Of a stretch of DNA of 64,000 nt, positions 1 through 7,608 are shown one piece after another. The DNA lies in NCBI RefSeq assembly GCF_014652455.1, contig NZ_BMYV01000003.1, forward strand, positions 335,299-399,298, given 5' to 3'. Each line of letters starts with the position of its first letter. The stretch's first letter is position 1. The DNA comes from Litorimonas cladophorae (GTDB lineage Bacteria; Pseudomonadota; Alphaproteobacteria; Caulobacterales; Maricaulaceae). The notes below the pieces were generated by a model that was not told the origin of the DNA, did not search any database, and saw only the letters and a program-made list of their open reading frames with translations. Both the position numbers and the translations under genes were made by a program.

Positions 1-128
1 GTTAATTGAACGTGTGGTCAAGTAAGGGCCTTAAGGTCTTAGGCCGCTAATTTTCCATTCGCTCTTTACCCAGCGGCTCTATTTTTAAACTTTAATTGAC
101 CAAACGGAAAAAATTAAAAGAGACTGAT

Positions 129-599
129 ATGATAACTTTGAACACATCCCTGAACTCCGTAGCTGGCCTGGGCGCAATGATTGCCATCGTCGCGGGCCTG
201 AACCTCAGCCCTCTAACCCCCCAGACAGCGCATGCTGCCGAACCTGCCGTCGCAGCGGCCATGGCCGACAAAGCCCAAAGCGGCGAGTTCACGAAGGCTA
301 ACTTTGACATCAAGGGGCAATGGGAAATTATACGCCAAGACGGACAAACAATTTTTCGCTTATCTGAAGATTTCAGAACGAAGAGGGGTCCCGATTTGAA
401 GCTTTTTCTGTCTCCGAAAAAAGTGAGCGCCGCCACGGGTGAAACCGCGACAACTAACGCTGTAAGATTGGGCGCACTGAAATCCAACAAAGGCACGCAG
501 GAGTACATCCTTCCCGGCGATATCGATTTGTCTAGCTTCAGATCCATCCTGATCCATTGCGAAGCCTATTCCAAACTTTGGGGTGGTGCGGATATTTGA
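129..599 (+). CDS. Secreted DM13-domain protein
   Basis: A 156-residue exported protein. Residues 1-35 form a signal peptide with a hydrophobic core and an AHA|A-like cleavage site. The remainder resembles the DM13 domain: a GEF-type opening, a central GPDLKLFLS motif and a C-terminal strand containing a Cys. DM13 domains are proposed to act in extracytoplasmic electron transfer; the substrate is unknown. An in-frame TTG lies 33 bases upstream, but the ATG used here follows an AAAAGAGA ribosome-binding site and gives a normal signal peptide. The gene is monocistronic, facing the convergent Smr gene across 57 bases. Family assignment is fairly sure; function is inferred only from the family. 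Confidence 0.7.
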   Translation: MITLNTSLNSVAGLGAMIAIVAGLNLSPLTPQTAHAAEPAVAAAMADKAQSGEFTKANFDIKGQWEIIRQDGQTIFRLSEDFRTKRGPDLKLFLSPKKVSAATGETATTNAVRLGALKSNKGTQEYILPGDIDLSSFRSILIHCEAYSKLWGGADI

Positions 600-656
600 T
601 TCAAGCCGCCACAGGATTGGAAATTCGGCGCCCGCGCATTGTGCGGGCCTTAACGA

Positions 657-1151
657 TTATCGCTTCAGGAAAACATACCATGCACCCGAGCCACCATGTC
701 GGATATGTGCGGGCGCGTAGCTTGCGACTAAAGGTCGTATGGCTGGGTCCGCGATCCAGAGCGGGAAATTCCGACGCAAGACACCATCTCCGCGCATGCC
801 CTTGCCCGTGACGACTAAAACGCAGCGTTTATTACGATTAGACGCGCGTATGACGGCGCGGTGCAAGGCCTGTTTGGCCGTCAATTGCGTCAAATCATGG
901 AGATCGATTTTCGTATCGATTTCGATACGCCCGCGTCGCACGCGTTTATCTTGGTTCACATCCAATGTCTGCGGCAGGGGTCGCGCGGCTAGTACCGATG
1001 GCGCTGGCAGCCGCAACATATTGGCAAAGTCTTCGCGGGTCGGCAGAGGCTTGGCACTGCCCTTGCCCTTGGGTTTGCGGCGCGGACTAACGGTCTGGGC
1101 GACATGCCCCCAGATCTGTTTCTCGCCCGGTTTGAGAGGGCGCTGGGTCAT
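657..1151 (-). CDS. Smr domain protein (MutS2 C-terminal-like nuclease)
   Basis: A 164-residue protein with a basic, low-complexity N-terminal half and a C-terminal Smr domain at about residues 78-162. The Smr hallmarks are visible: a leading DLHDLTQLTAKQAL segment (normally LDLHG-type) and the VVTGKGMRGDGVLR motif, corresponding to the conserved TGKG loop. Smr domains nick DNA or cleave RNA and occur alone or fused to MutS2. It lies 13 bases downstream of mltA on the same strand, an order common in alphaproteobacteria (Tim44-like, mltA, smr), so it is probably the last gene of that operon. The substrate cannot be told from sequence. Confidence 0.85.
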   Translation of the reverse strand: MTQRPLKPGEKQIWGHVAQTVSPRRKPKGKGSAKPLPTREDFANMLRLPAPSVLAARPLPQTLDVNQDKRVRRGRIEIDTKIDLHDLTQLTAKQALHRAVIRASNRNKRCVLVVTGKGMRGDGVLRRNFPLWIADPAIRPLVASYAPAHIRHGGSGAWYVFLKR

Positions 1152-1164
1152 GACGTCGAAAAGG

Positions 1165-2418
1165 TCATGAAATCGGCGGGTTGGCTAGACCTAGGGGAAG
1201 AAGGACCGTCCAGCGTACGGGATGTTTCTGAACCCCTGCACGATCACCCGCCTCGTCACCCGAGCCGAAGAATAAATCGGCGCGCAGCGGTCCTTTTATG
1301 GCACTCCCTGTATCTTGCGCGGCAACCAAAATACCGGTCGGCGTTCCGCGATAATCGCCGCCCTCTGTGGGCAAGGTCGTCTCCAACCAAAACAGACTAC
1401 CATAGGGATGATAACGCGGGTCTATGGCAATTGCGCCCATCGCGGTCAGCGGAACCCGCATCGCGCCCTGAGGACCTTCACCTGGCAAGATCGCTTGCTC
1501 GGTGAAATAGATATAGCGAGAATTTTCATTCATCAGCGCGCGGGCGGCAACGGGGCCACTTCGCTCCATCCAGTCGGCAATAGATTGCTTCGACGCCTGC
1601 TCGCGCGTGAGTTCACCACGCTGAATTAAAACGCCCCCGATTGACCGATATGGGCGTCCATTATTTGCCGCATACGCCGCGCGGAGAATGCGGCCATCCC
1701 GGTATTTCAACCGACCTGACCCTTGGATTTGGAGGAAGAACACATCAATCGGCTTACCGTAAGCAATAACCCGGCTGGTCCGCGCGTTCACTTTGGACCG
1801 AGGCAGAGCAAGGGCTTCAGCAGAGTTCGGCTTCGCGAGGATAGGCTCAGAAAACTCGAATGTCGGCTGGACGCTGACATCGACTTCTGGCTCATAGTAG
1901 CCGGTGAGTAGTCCTTCTGGCGCAGCAGGGGTCGTCAATGTTACTGGCGCAAACCAACTCTCGAAGAATGTCCGCGCGTCGGCAGCAGCGGGTTCAACAG
2001 ATTGCAAAACACTCGCTGACTGACAGGTCATTTGCCAGTCTGCATATGTTCCATATTGCGGAAGATTAGCATTGAGCGGCGCTTCGGGTTCGGCCTTGGC
2101 CCATGTCTCACAGCCTCGGACAAATGCAGCCAAGGCGGGTCGCGGATCATGCGTTGACCAGTGAGTCAGCGCGGCAAATCCTGATGGCATAGGTGCTTCT
2201 ATCACAGGTTCTGGCGGGGGTTCGGTCGGCGCTGGCGGCGGTGTCTGAACCCGGGGCGCAGAGGGCGGCGTCGGTAGAGGCTCTGCAATGATGATCAAGC
2301 CTGGGTTTTCAACATCCGGATCGGGATAAGCTGGCCCCTTGGGTACCGTAGTGCAGGCCGTCGCCAAGATAGCGACAGAGATCGCCGCTATCCTTTGACA
2401 AGACAGGAGGACACGCAT
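1165..2418 (-). CDS. mltA: Membrane-bound lytic murein transglycosylase A
   Basis: A 417-residue outer-membrane lipoprotein that cleaves the MurNAc-GlcNAc bond of peptidoglycan to form 1,6-anhydro-muropeptides. The N-terminus carries a lipobox (LATAC, Cys about residue 22), followed by a Pro-rich linker to about residue 75. The MltA barrel then follows, and the C-terminal 3D domain holds the catalytic Asp in AAQDTGSAIKG and a downstream GSG-containing loop. The length is normal for the family. It starts 6 bases downstream of the Tim44-like gene and is followed by smr after 13 bases, so the three are very likely co-transcribed. Confidence 0.93.
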   Translation of the reverse strand: MRVLLSCQRIAAISVAILATACTTVPKGPAYPDPDVENPGLIIIAEPLPTPPSAPRVQTPPPAPTEPPPEPVIEAPMPSGFAALTHWSTHDPRPALAAFVRGCETWAKAEPEAPLNANLPQYGTYADWQMTCQSASVLQSVEPAAADARTFFESWFAPVTLTTPAAPEGLLTGYYEPEVDVSVQPTFEFSEPILAKPNSAEALALPRSKVNARTSRVIAYGKPIDVFFLQIQGSGRLKYRDGRILRAAYAANNGRPYRSIGGVLIQRGELTREQASKQSIADWMERSGPVAARALMNENSRYIYFTEQAILPGEGPQGAMRVPLTAMGAIAIDPRYHPYGSLFWLETTLPTEGGDYRGTPTGILVAAQDTGSAIKGPLRADLFFGSGDEAGDRAGVQKHPVRWTVLLPLGLANPPIS

Positions 2419-2424
2419 GTCGAG

Positions 2425-3090
2425 CTAGGTCGTTGTATCTGGCGTCGGGTCCGCCTCCAGGGCGTCGCCCTCGCTTGGCTCGACGGCGGCCAAACGCCAA
2501 TTCAGGTCACGACCTTTCAAATCACGCTCAAATTCCCAAACTTCGGAAATCGAAGACAAGACATCTGGATCACCCATAATCACTGTACCCTCGGCGTCCA
2601 AAAGGGCGGAGGTCAGATCAGCTTCGTATATTACCGAGATGTGCCCAACGGAGCCTTCCACACGCGCGGCCTTAATCGTCGCTTTGCGTAGCCGGCCTAA
2701 ATCTGTGACTTGAGTCTGATCGGCAGCTTCGCGGGCTGTGATGGCTTCATCATAAATTTCGAAAGTGTCAGCGGTGAGCAGATCTTTCAACAAATCACGG
2801 TCGCCGCTCGCATAGGCTTCCAAGATCATCGAATAGGCGGCTGTCGCTCCATGCATGAAATGCGCGATCGTAAAAGAAGGGTCCAGGCGTGTGATGCCAG
2901 ACAGGCCCAAACGCTCTACATCTGGATCTGGCGGAGAATCATTTTTTCGATTCGGGTCGTCCATTCCAAAATCAACAGGATCGGATTTTTCTTCGGGAAC
3001 ACCCCCGAATCCAGTTTGTTTCCCCAAGACGGAGTAAAAAACGACCACAACAATCGTCGCTAAAGCGGCATAAATCATAACGTCGAACAT
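2425..3090 (-). CDS. Tim44/TimA-like domain membrane protein
   Basis: A 221-residue protein with one N-terminal transmembrane helix (about residues 5-22), a short charged Asp/Pro-rich linker, and a Tim44-like domain from about residue 80 to 205. It matches the alphaproteobacterial Tim44/TimA family, related to mitochondrial Tim44 and thought to bind membranes or act near the translocase; its bacterial function is not settled. It is the first gene of the minus-strand Tim44-mltA-smr unit and is divergent from secB, the export chaperone gene. The divergent pairing with secB is common in this class. Confidence 0.85.
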   Translation of the reverse strand: MFDVMIYAALATIVVVVFYSVLGKQTGFGGVPEEKSDPVDFGMDDPNRKNDSPPDPDVERLGLSGITRLDPSFTIAHFMHGATAAYSMILEAYASGDRDLLKDLLTADTFEIYDEAITAREAADQTQVTDLGRLRKATIKAARVEGSVGHISVIYEADLTSALLDAEGTVIMGDPDVLSSISEVWEFERDLKGRDLNWRLAAVEPSEGDALEADPTPDTTT

Positions 3091-3200
3091 TGAAGACCTT
3101 TATATTGCAGTTTGCCAACCTATATACGGCTCAACAGACTACTTGAGTTATTGAATTGATAGCTAAGGTGCGTTGCAACCCGTTTCAAGGAAAGAGCATT

Positions 3201-3746
3201 ATGGCCAAGAAACCAAAGAAGGGTGAAGAGACACCCGCAGAAGACACACTATCCATTGAGGGCGCCCCCACGGATGTCAAAGAAAATTCTGTAGCGGACG
3301 CCCCACAAGGGCCAATGCTTTCCGTTTTAGCCCAATATACCAAGGATCAGAGTTTCGAAAATCCAGGCGCACCCAATAGTTTGCGTTCAGGACTAGCTGC
3401 CCCCCAAATCGGTGTGAACATCGAAATTGGCCGTCAAATGCTGGATGATGATACAGTCGAAGTCACATTGATGCTGAAAGCTGAAGCTCGTCGTGAAAAT
3501 GACGTCGCATTTATCGCAGAGCTGGAATATTCAGGTCTTTTCGCTTTCCAAGGCGTTGGCATCGAAGAGATTCAGCCATTGATTATGATTGAATGTCCGC
3601 GTTTGCTCTTCCCATTTGCCCGTCAGATCATGGCGTCTATGACACAAAATGGTGGCTTCCCGCCGATCCTGCTTGATCCGCCCGATTTCGCCGCCATGTT
3701 CCGCGATGAAATGATGCGTCGCGCCCAAGACGCAGCGGTCAACTAA
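3201..3746 (+). CDS. secB: Protein-export chaperone SecB
   Basis: A 181-residue homotetrameric cytoplasmic chaperone that keeps preproteins unfolded and hands them to SecA. The core (about residues 45-165) carries the family signature NIEIGRQML, a run of beta strands with charged turns, and the conserved FPFARQIM segment near the C-terminus. The N-terminal 40 residues form a charged, probably disordered leader. The ATG used here follows AAGGAAAGAG at good spacing; an ORF start 45 bases upstream has no such signal. A strong terminator follows the stop codon. It is divergent from the Tim44-like gene. Confidence 0.95.
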   Translation: MAKKPKKGEETPAEDTLSIEGAPTDVKENSVADAPQGPMLSVLAQYTKDQSFENPGAPNSLRSGLAAPQIGVNIEIGRQMLDDDTVEVTLMLKAEARRENDVAFIAELEYSGLFAFQGVGIEEIQPLIMIECPRLLFPFARQIMASMTQNGGFPPILLDPPDFAAMFRDEMMRRAQDAAVN

Positions 3747-3772
3747 ACTTCCCAATAATATCCACTTTTTAG

Positions 3773-3803
3773 ACCCGCCCAGCCCTGCTGTGGCGGGTTT
3801 TTT
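3773..3803 (+). terminator. Rho-independent terminator of secB
   Basis: Seven-base-pair GC-rich stem ACCCGCC/GGCGGGT with a 12-base loop, followed directly by a run of T. It lies 27 bases after the secB stop and ahead of dnaN. Confidence 0.85.
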
Positions 3804-3877
3804 ATGAGCCATAAGACTTCACATGCGCGCACGTTGCGTTATGGTTAAGACTGTTATTTTCTCTCGCAAGGTTCGTC

Positions 3878-4981
3878 ATGAGACTCTCCATCGAACGCAA
3901 CGCCCTTTTAAAGGCGCTTGGTCATGTCCAGAACGTCGTTGAGCGTCGGAATACCATTCCGATTCTCTCTAACGTTTTGATGAGCGCCGAAGACGGCGTA
4001 CTCTCACTTGTCGCAACAGATTTGGACATCGAAGTGTCCGAATCGACAGAGGCTGACGTCTCCGCCCCCGGTCAAGTTACGGCACCGGCGCATACGCTCT
4101 ATGACATTGCCCGCAAATTGCCCGATGGTTCACAAGTGGTCTTACAGATCAATTCTGATGATCGCTTAGACGTCGACGCGGGCCGCTCACACTTCACGCT
4201 TCCACTGTTGCCTTCAGGTGACTTCCCGAAAATGACCGCCGACGGGTTCACCCATGAGTTCTCAATCTTGGCCAAAGATTTGTCGCGCTTAATCGACAAA
4301 ACGAAATTCGCTATCTCAACGGAAGAAACGCGCTATTACCTTAATGGCATTTACGTACATGGGCATGATGGAAAACTTCGCGCTGTCGCCACCGATGGTC
4401 ACCGTTTGGCGCTGGCAGAATCCCCAGCCCCAGCGGGTGCTGAAGATATGCCAGGTGTAATCATTCCACGTAAGACGGTTGCAGAGATCCGCCGCCTTAT
4501 TGACGGCGTTGATGGCGACGTCCATGTCAGCGTCAGTGAAGCCAAAATTCGCTTTAAGACTGGTCACGCCATCATGACCTCCAAGCTGATCGATGGGACA
4601 TTCCCGGATTATGAGCGCGTCATTCCAAAGGGTAACACCAAGGAATTGACCATTGACAATAAAGTCTTCGCCAGCGCCGTTGATCGTGTCGCGACAATCT
4701 CTGCGGAAAAATCGCGCTCCGTCAAAATGAGCCTTTCAGAGCATAACCTGTCCCTGACCGTAAATAACCCAGAGAGCGGGAACGCGAACGAAGACTTACC
4801 CGTTGATTATGCAGATGAGCCACTCGAAATTGGGTTTAATGCGAAATATCTTTTGGATGTCGCAGGACAGATCGAAGGTCGTGACGCGACATTCTTCCTA
4901 GAGAGCCCTGCGTCGCCTGCCCTTGTGAAGGACAGCGAAGACGAGCATGCGCTCTTTGTACTGATGCCGCTTCGCGTCTAG
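3878..4981 (+). CDS. dnaN: DNA polymerase III beta sliding clamp
   Basis: A 367-residue clamp that encircles DNA and tethers the replicative polymerase. The protein starts with the typical MRLSIERNALLKAL and shows the three-fold repeated clamp domain: N-terminal domain with IPILSNVL, central domain with the TRYYLNGIYVH and VATDGHRLA motifs, and a C-terminal domain ending in LFVLMPLRV, equivalent to the MPMRL tail of other clamps. It is followed after 14 bases by recF, the usual dnaN-recF pair. No dnaA or obvious origin lies in the window. Confidence 0.98.
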   Translation: MRLSIERNALLKALGHVQNVVERRNTIPILSNVLMSAEDGVLSLVATDLDIEVSESTEADVSAPGQVTAPAHTLYDIARKLPDGSQVVLQINSDDRLDVDAGRSHFTLPLLPSGDFPKMTADGFTHEFSILAKDLSRLIDKTKFAISTEETRYYLNGIYVHGHDGKLRAVATDGHRLALAESPAPAGAEDMPGVIIPRKTVAEIRRLIDGVDGDVHVSVSEAKIRFKTGHAIMTSKLIDGTFPDYERVIPKGNTKELTIDNKVFASAVDRVATISAEKSRSVKMSLSEHNLSLTVNNPESGNANEDLPVDYADEPLEIGFNAKYLLDVAGQIEGRDATFFLESPASPALVKDSEDEHALFVLMPLRV

Positions 4982-4995
4982 GCGCACGCTGAGAC

Positions 4996-6135
4996 GTGCC
5001 GTCCATAGCGTCACTACGTCTTATCGATTTCCGTTCCTACGCCGCCTTGGACGCGGCATTCGAGCCCAGCGTGGTCGCGCTTTACGGGCCCAATGGCGCA
5101 GGCAAAACAAACCTCTTGGAAGCTGTTTCCCTCCTTGCGCCAGGGCGGGGCTTACGCCAGGCGGGCGTTGGGTCATTGGCGCGAGTCGAAGATGGGATGA
5201 GCCAGCCAGCATGGGGCATCAATGCACAGCTCCACTCTCTTGAGGGTGATATAGACGATCCGACCCGAATTTCGATTGGGCAAGTCCCAGAGCACCCCCG
5301 CAAGCGACAACTCAAAATCGATGGCCGCCCTGCGACAGGGCCAGAGCTGGCACGTCGTTTATCTCTGCTCTGGCTCACGCCCGCGCAAGACCGTTTGTTC
5401 TCAGGAGCCGCATCTGACAGACGAAAATTCATTGATCGATACGCGCTTGCCTTCGCACCCGATCACGGCACAAATGCCTCTAGATTTGAAAAAGCCCGAA
5501 CAGAGCGCAATCGGCTTCTATCTGAAAATGTTAGCGATCGCCTCTGGTATGAAGCCATCGAAGCCGATCTTTCGAATTATGGCGCAAGGGTGGCTCAAGC
5601 CCGCATGACCACGGTTACAAATCTCCAAATTGAAGTCTCAGCGCGCAAAACGGCCTTCCCGCAGTCCCTAATTGGGCTAGACGGTAATCTAGAAAATCGC
5701 TTCGCCGACGGTGCTGACCTCACGACTGTGGCCGAAGACTATCGCGCACAGTTAGCGAGCACGCGAAGCATAGATCTTCGTGCGGGGCGAACCTTAATTG
5801 GACCCCACCGCACTGAACTCCACGTCACCCATGCAGAGAAAGCTATGCCTGCGGCACTCTGTTCAACGGGAGAGCAAAAAGCACTCCTGATCGGGCTTAT
5901 TCTCGCGCAGGCCCGTGCGGTTCATGACAAAGAACCAATCTTACTACTGGATGAAGTCGCTGCCCATTTAGACGCAGTCCGACGCGCCGCTTTAGCAGAA
6001 GAGTTGCTGGATCTAGGCCTACAGATATTCATGACAGGAACGGACCAGTCCCTTTTTTCAGACTTTGGGGCGCGCGCTCAATTTTTCCATGTCGCAGATG
6101 GGGCCTTGGCTAATCTAGACGGGATGGAGGAGTAG
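4996..6135 (+). CDS. recF: DNA replication and repair protein RecF
   Basis: A 379-residue SMC/ABC-type ATPase that loads RecA at single-strand gaps through RecOR. Walker A is GPNGAGKT at residues 31-38; the signature region is STGEQKALLIGL; Walker B is ILLLDEVAAHLD. The start is a GTG codon, 14 bases after dnaN, consistent with co-transcription. The length is normal. The gene ends convergently with the ubiH-like gene, with a hairpin in between. Confidence 0.96.
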   Translation: MPSIASLRLIDFRSYAALDAAFEPSVVALYGPNGAGKTNLLEAVSLLAPGRGLRQAGVGSLARVEDGMSQPAWGINAQLHSLEGDIDDPTRISIGQVPEHPRKRQLKIDGRPATGPELARRLSLLWLTPAQDRLFSGAASDRRKFIDRYALAFAPDHGTNASRFEKARTERNRLLSENVSDRLWYEAIEADLSNYGARVAQARMTTVTNLQIEVSARKTAFPQSLIGLDGNLENRFADGADLTTVAEDYRAQLASTRSIDLRAGRTLIGPHRTELHVTHAEKAMPAALCSTGEQKALLIGLILAQARAVHDKEPILLLDEVAAHLDAVRRAALAEELLDLGLQIFMTGTDQSLFSDFGARAQFFHVADGALANLDGMEE

Positions 6136-6146
6136 AGAGAAAAAGC

Positions 6147-6177
6147 GCCCTGTCCTGCGCGAGGCGCGGGACAGGGC
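6147..6177. terminator. Hairpin between convergent recF and ubiH-like genes
   Basis: Perfect 9-bp inverted repeat GCCCTGTCC/GGACAGGGC around a GC-rich 13-base loop, 11 bases after the recF stop. There is no T-run on the plus strand, but the minus strand has a TTTTTCTCTC run next to the stem, so it may act for both convergent genes. Confidence 0.55.
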
Positions 6178-6269
6178 TACGATACCGAAACGGGGCGCAG
6201 TTGTTCGATACCGATTTCTGTGCGGCGGGTGATAGGCCGCTCAAGCTGAACCCTAAGTGAACGATATTT

Positions 6270-7454
6270 CTACCGCTGTCTCATCAAGGTAGGCAACTCT
6301 CGCGCTTCACCTGAGGCACGTTTAACGAGCGCGGATTTGGTCGCGGTCGACCTGTTTGTCAAGGCCAGTCCCAGCCGCCGTATGTGACCGATTGACCCAA
6401 AATTTCTCCGCGAGGTTTCGGAAATCAAATGCGTGACGACACCAAGGCTTCGCGAGTCAGCATTTCTCCAGTGATCATATTCAAGCAAGCTGGCCACGCC
6501 AATATCTTGTCCTGTATCCCGCGCCATTTTTACGCCGTCGGCGATGGCAGCAGCGTCGCGTATGCCCAGGTTGAACCCCTGCCCTGCCAGTGGATGAATG
6601 ACATGTGCCGCGTCCCCCACCAGCGCTAAGCGAGTAGCGGTAAATCCGTCGGCCATTTGTAGGCGCAACGGATAGCATTGACGTTGAGCGGCAATCGACA
6701 TGTCGCCCAAATACCCATCCATTTTCTCGGATAAGAGCGCGACAAAGCTATCATAATCCATCGCGGTCGCGGCCTGAATACCCGCCGTCGGGCCAGACCA
6801 AACGATCTGGCTACGTTGACCGGTCAGAGGTAAAACCGCTAACGCACCGCCTGGGATCAAGCGTTGCCACGCTGAGCCATCATGGGGAAGCTCATGCTTA
6901 ATTGTTGTCACCAGAGACGCCGAATCATAGTCAAAACGCTGAGTCGTAATTCCAGCCTTTCGGCGCAAAAGGGACTCCCGACCATCCGCTGCAATGAGCA
7001 ATTTGGCGGTCAAGGAACCCTGATCCGTTTCAGCGATCACATTTTTAGCGGAGCGCGTGACATCTCGAATACCAATCGGAGCGAAAATTGAGACGTCTTT
7101 TTGCAGCTTCACTTGCTTGAGCAGTGCCGCCTTTAAGGGTGCGTTTTCCACTAACGCCCCGAGATCACCCCCGTCTCCATCGCCCTCGAAATGTAGTCGC
7201 CACGGGCTATTGGGCGCGCCTTCGGTCACAAGCATGTCTTTAATCGGCTGCGTCAAACCCTTTAGATCGACACCTAAATTCTCAAAGAGCCGAAGAGAGG
7301 TCGTGGAAAGTGCCGAAGCGCGCCCGTCTGATCCTGTATCAACAGCATTTCGATCCAATAGGGCAACTGTTGCGCCACTATCCGCACAGGCCAAAGCCGT
7401 TGTCAGACCGGCCAAACCTGCACCCACGATCAAAATGTCAAATTCTGTTTTCAT
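6270..7454 (-). CDS. UbiH/UbiF/COQ6-family FAD-dependent hydroxylase
   Basis: A 394-residue flavoprotein monooxygenase of the ubiquinone-biosynthesis ring-hydroxylase family. The N-terminus begins with the Rossmann FAD fingerprint ILIVGAGLAGLTTALA, residues around 160-175 hold the conserved GRES-type segment, and LVGDAAHVIHPLAGQG, near residue 290, is the second FAD motif. The ATG chosen is preceded by GGGAG; a longer frame upstream adds 38 residues not typical of the family. Which ring position (C1, C5 or C6) it hydroxylates cannot be assigned from sequence alone. It is divergent from ftsK, with about 150 bases shared for promoters. Confidence 0.9.
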   Translation of the reverse strand: MKTEFDILIVGAGLAGLTTALACADSGATVALLDRNAVDTGSDGRASALSTTSLRLFENLGVDLKGLTQPIKDMLVTEGAPNSPWRLHFEGDGDGGDLGALVENAPLKAALLKQVKLQKDVSIFAPIGIRDVTRSAKNVIAETDQGSLTAKLLIAADGRESLLRRKAGITTQRFDYDSASLVTTIKHELPHDGSAWQRLIPGGALAVLPLTGQRSQIVWSGPTAGIQAATAMDYDSFVALLSEKMDGYLGDMSIAAQRQCYPLRLQMADGFTATRLALVGDAAHVIHPLAGQGFNLGIRDAAAIADGVKMARDTGQDIGVASLLEYDHWRNADSRSLGVVTHLISETSRRNFGSIGHIRRLGLALTNRSTATKSALVKRASGEARELPTLMRQR

Positions 7455-7608
7455 AACTCCCACATAGGCTGCCTTTGACGCGAGTAAAAGGCGACATATC
7501 GGGTCGTATTTGTCACGGAGCGTCTCTGAAATCCCAGCTCGCCTTAACCCCGCATTCACGCTTCGCATTTACGTCTTGGTAAGAGATGAATTCCTGTCCG
7601 AGGTCCCG

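Noticed and set aside
3804..3877. Replication origin ahead of dnaN
   Set aside because: No DnaA boxes or AT-rich unwinding element, and no dnaA nearby; the dnaN-recF pair alone does not mark the origin here.
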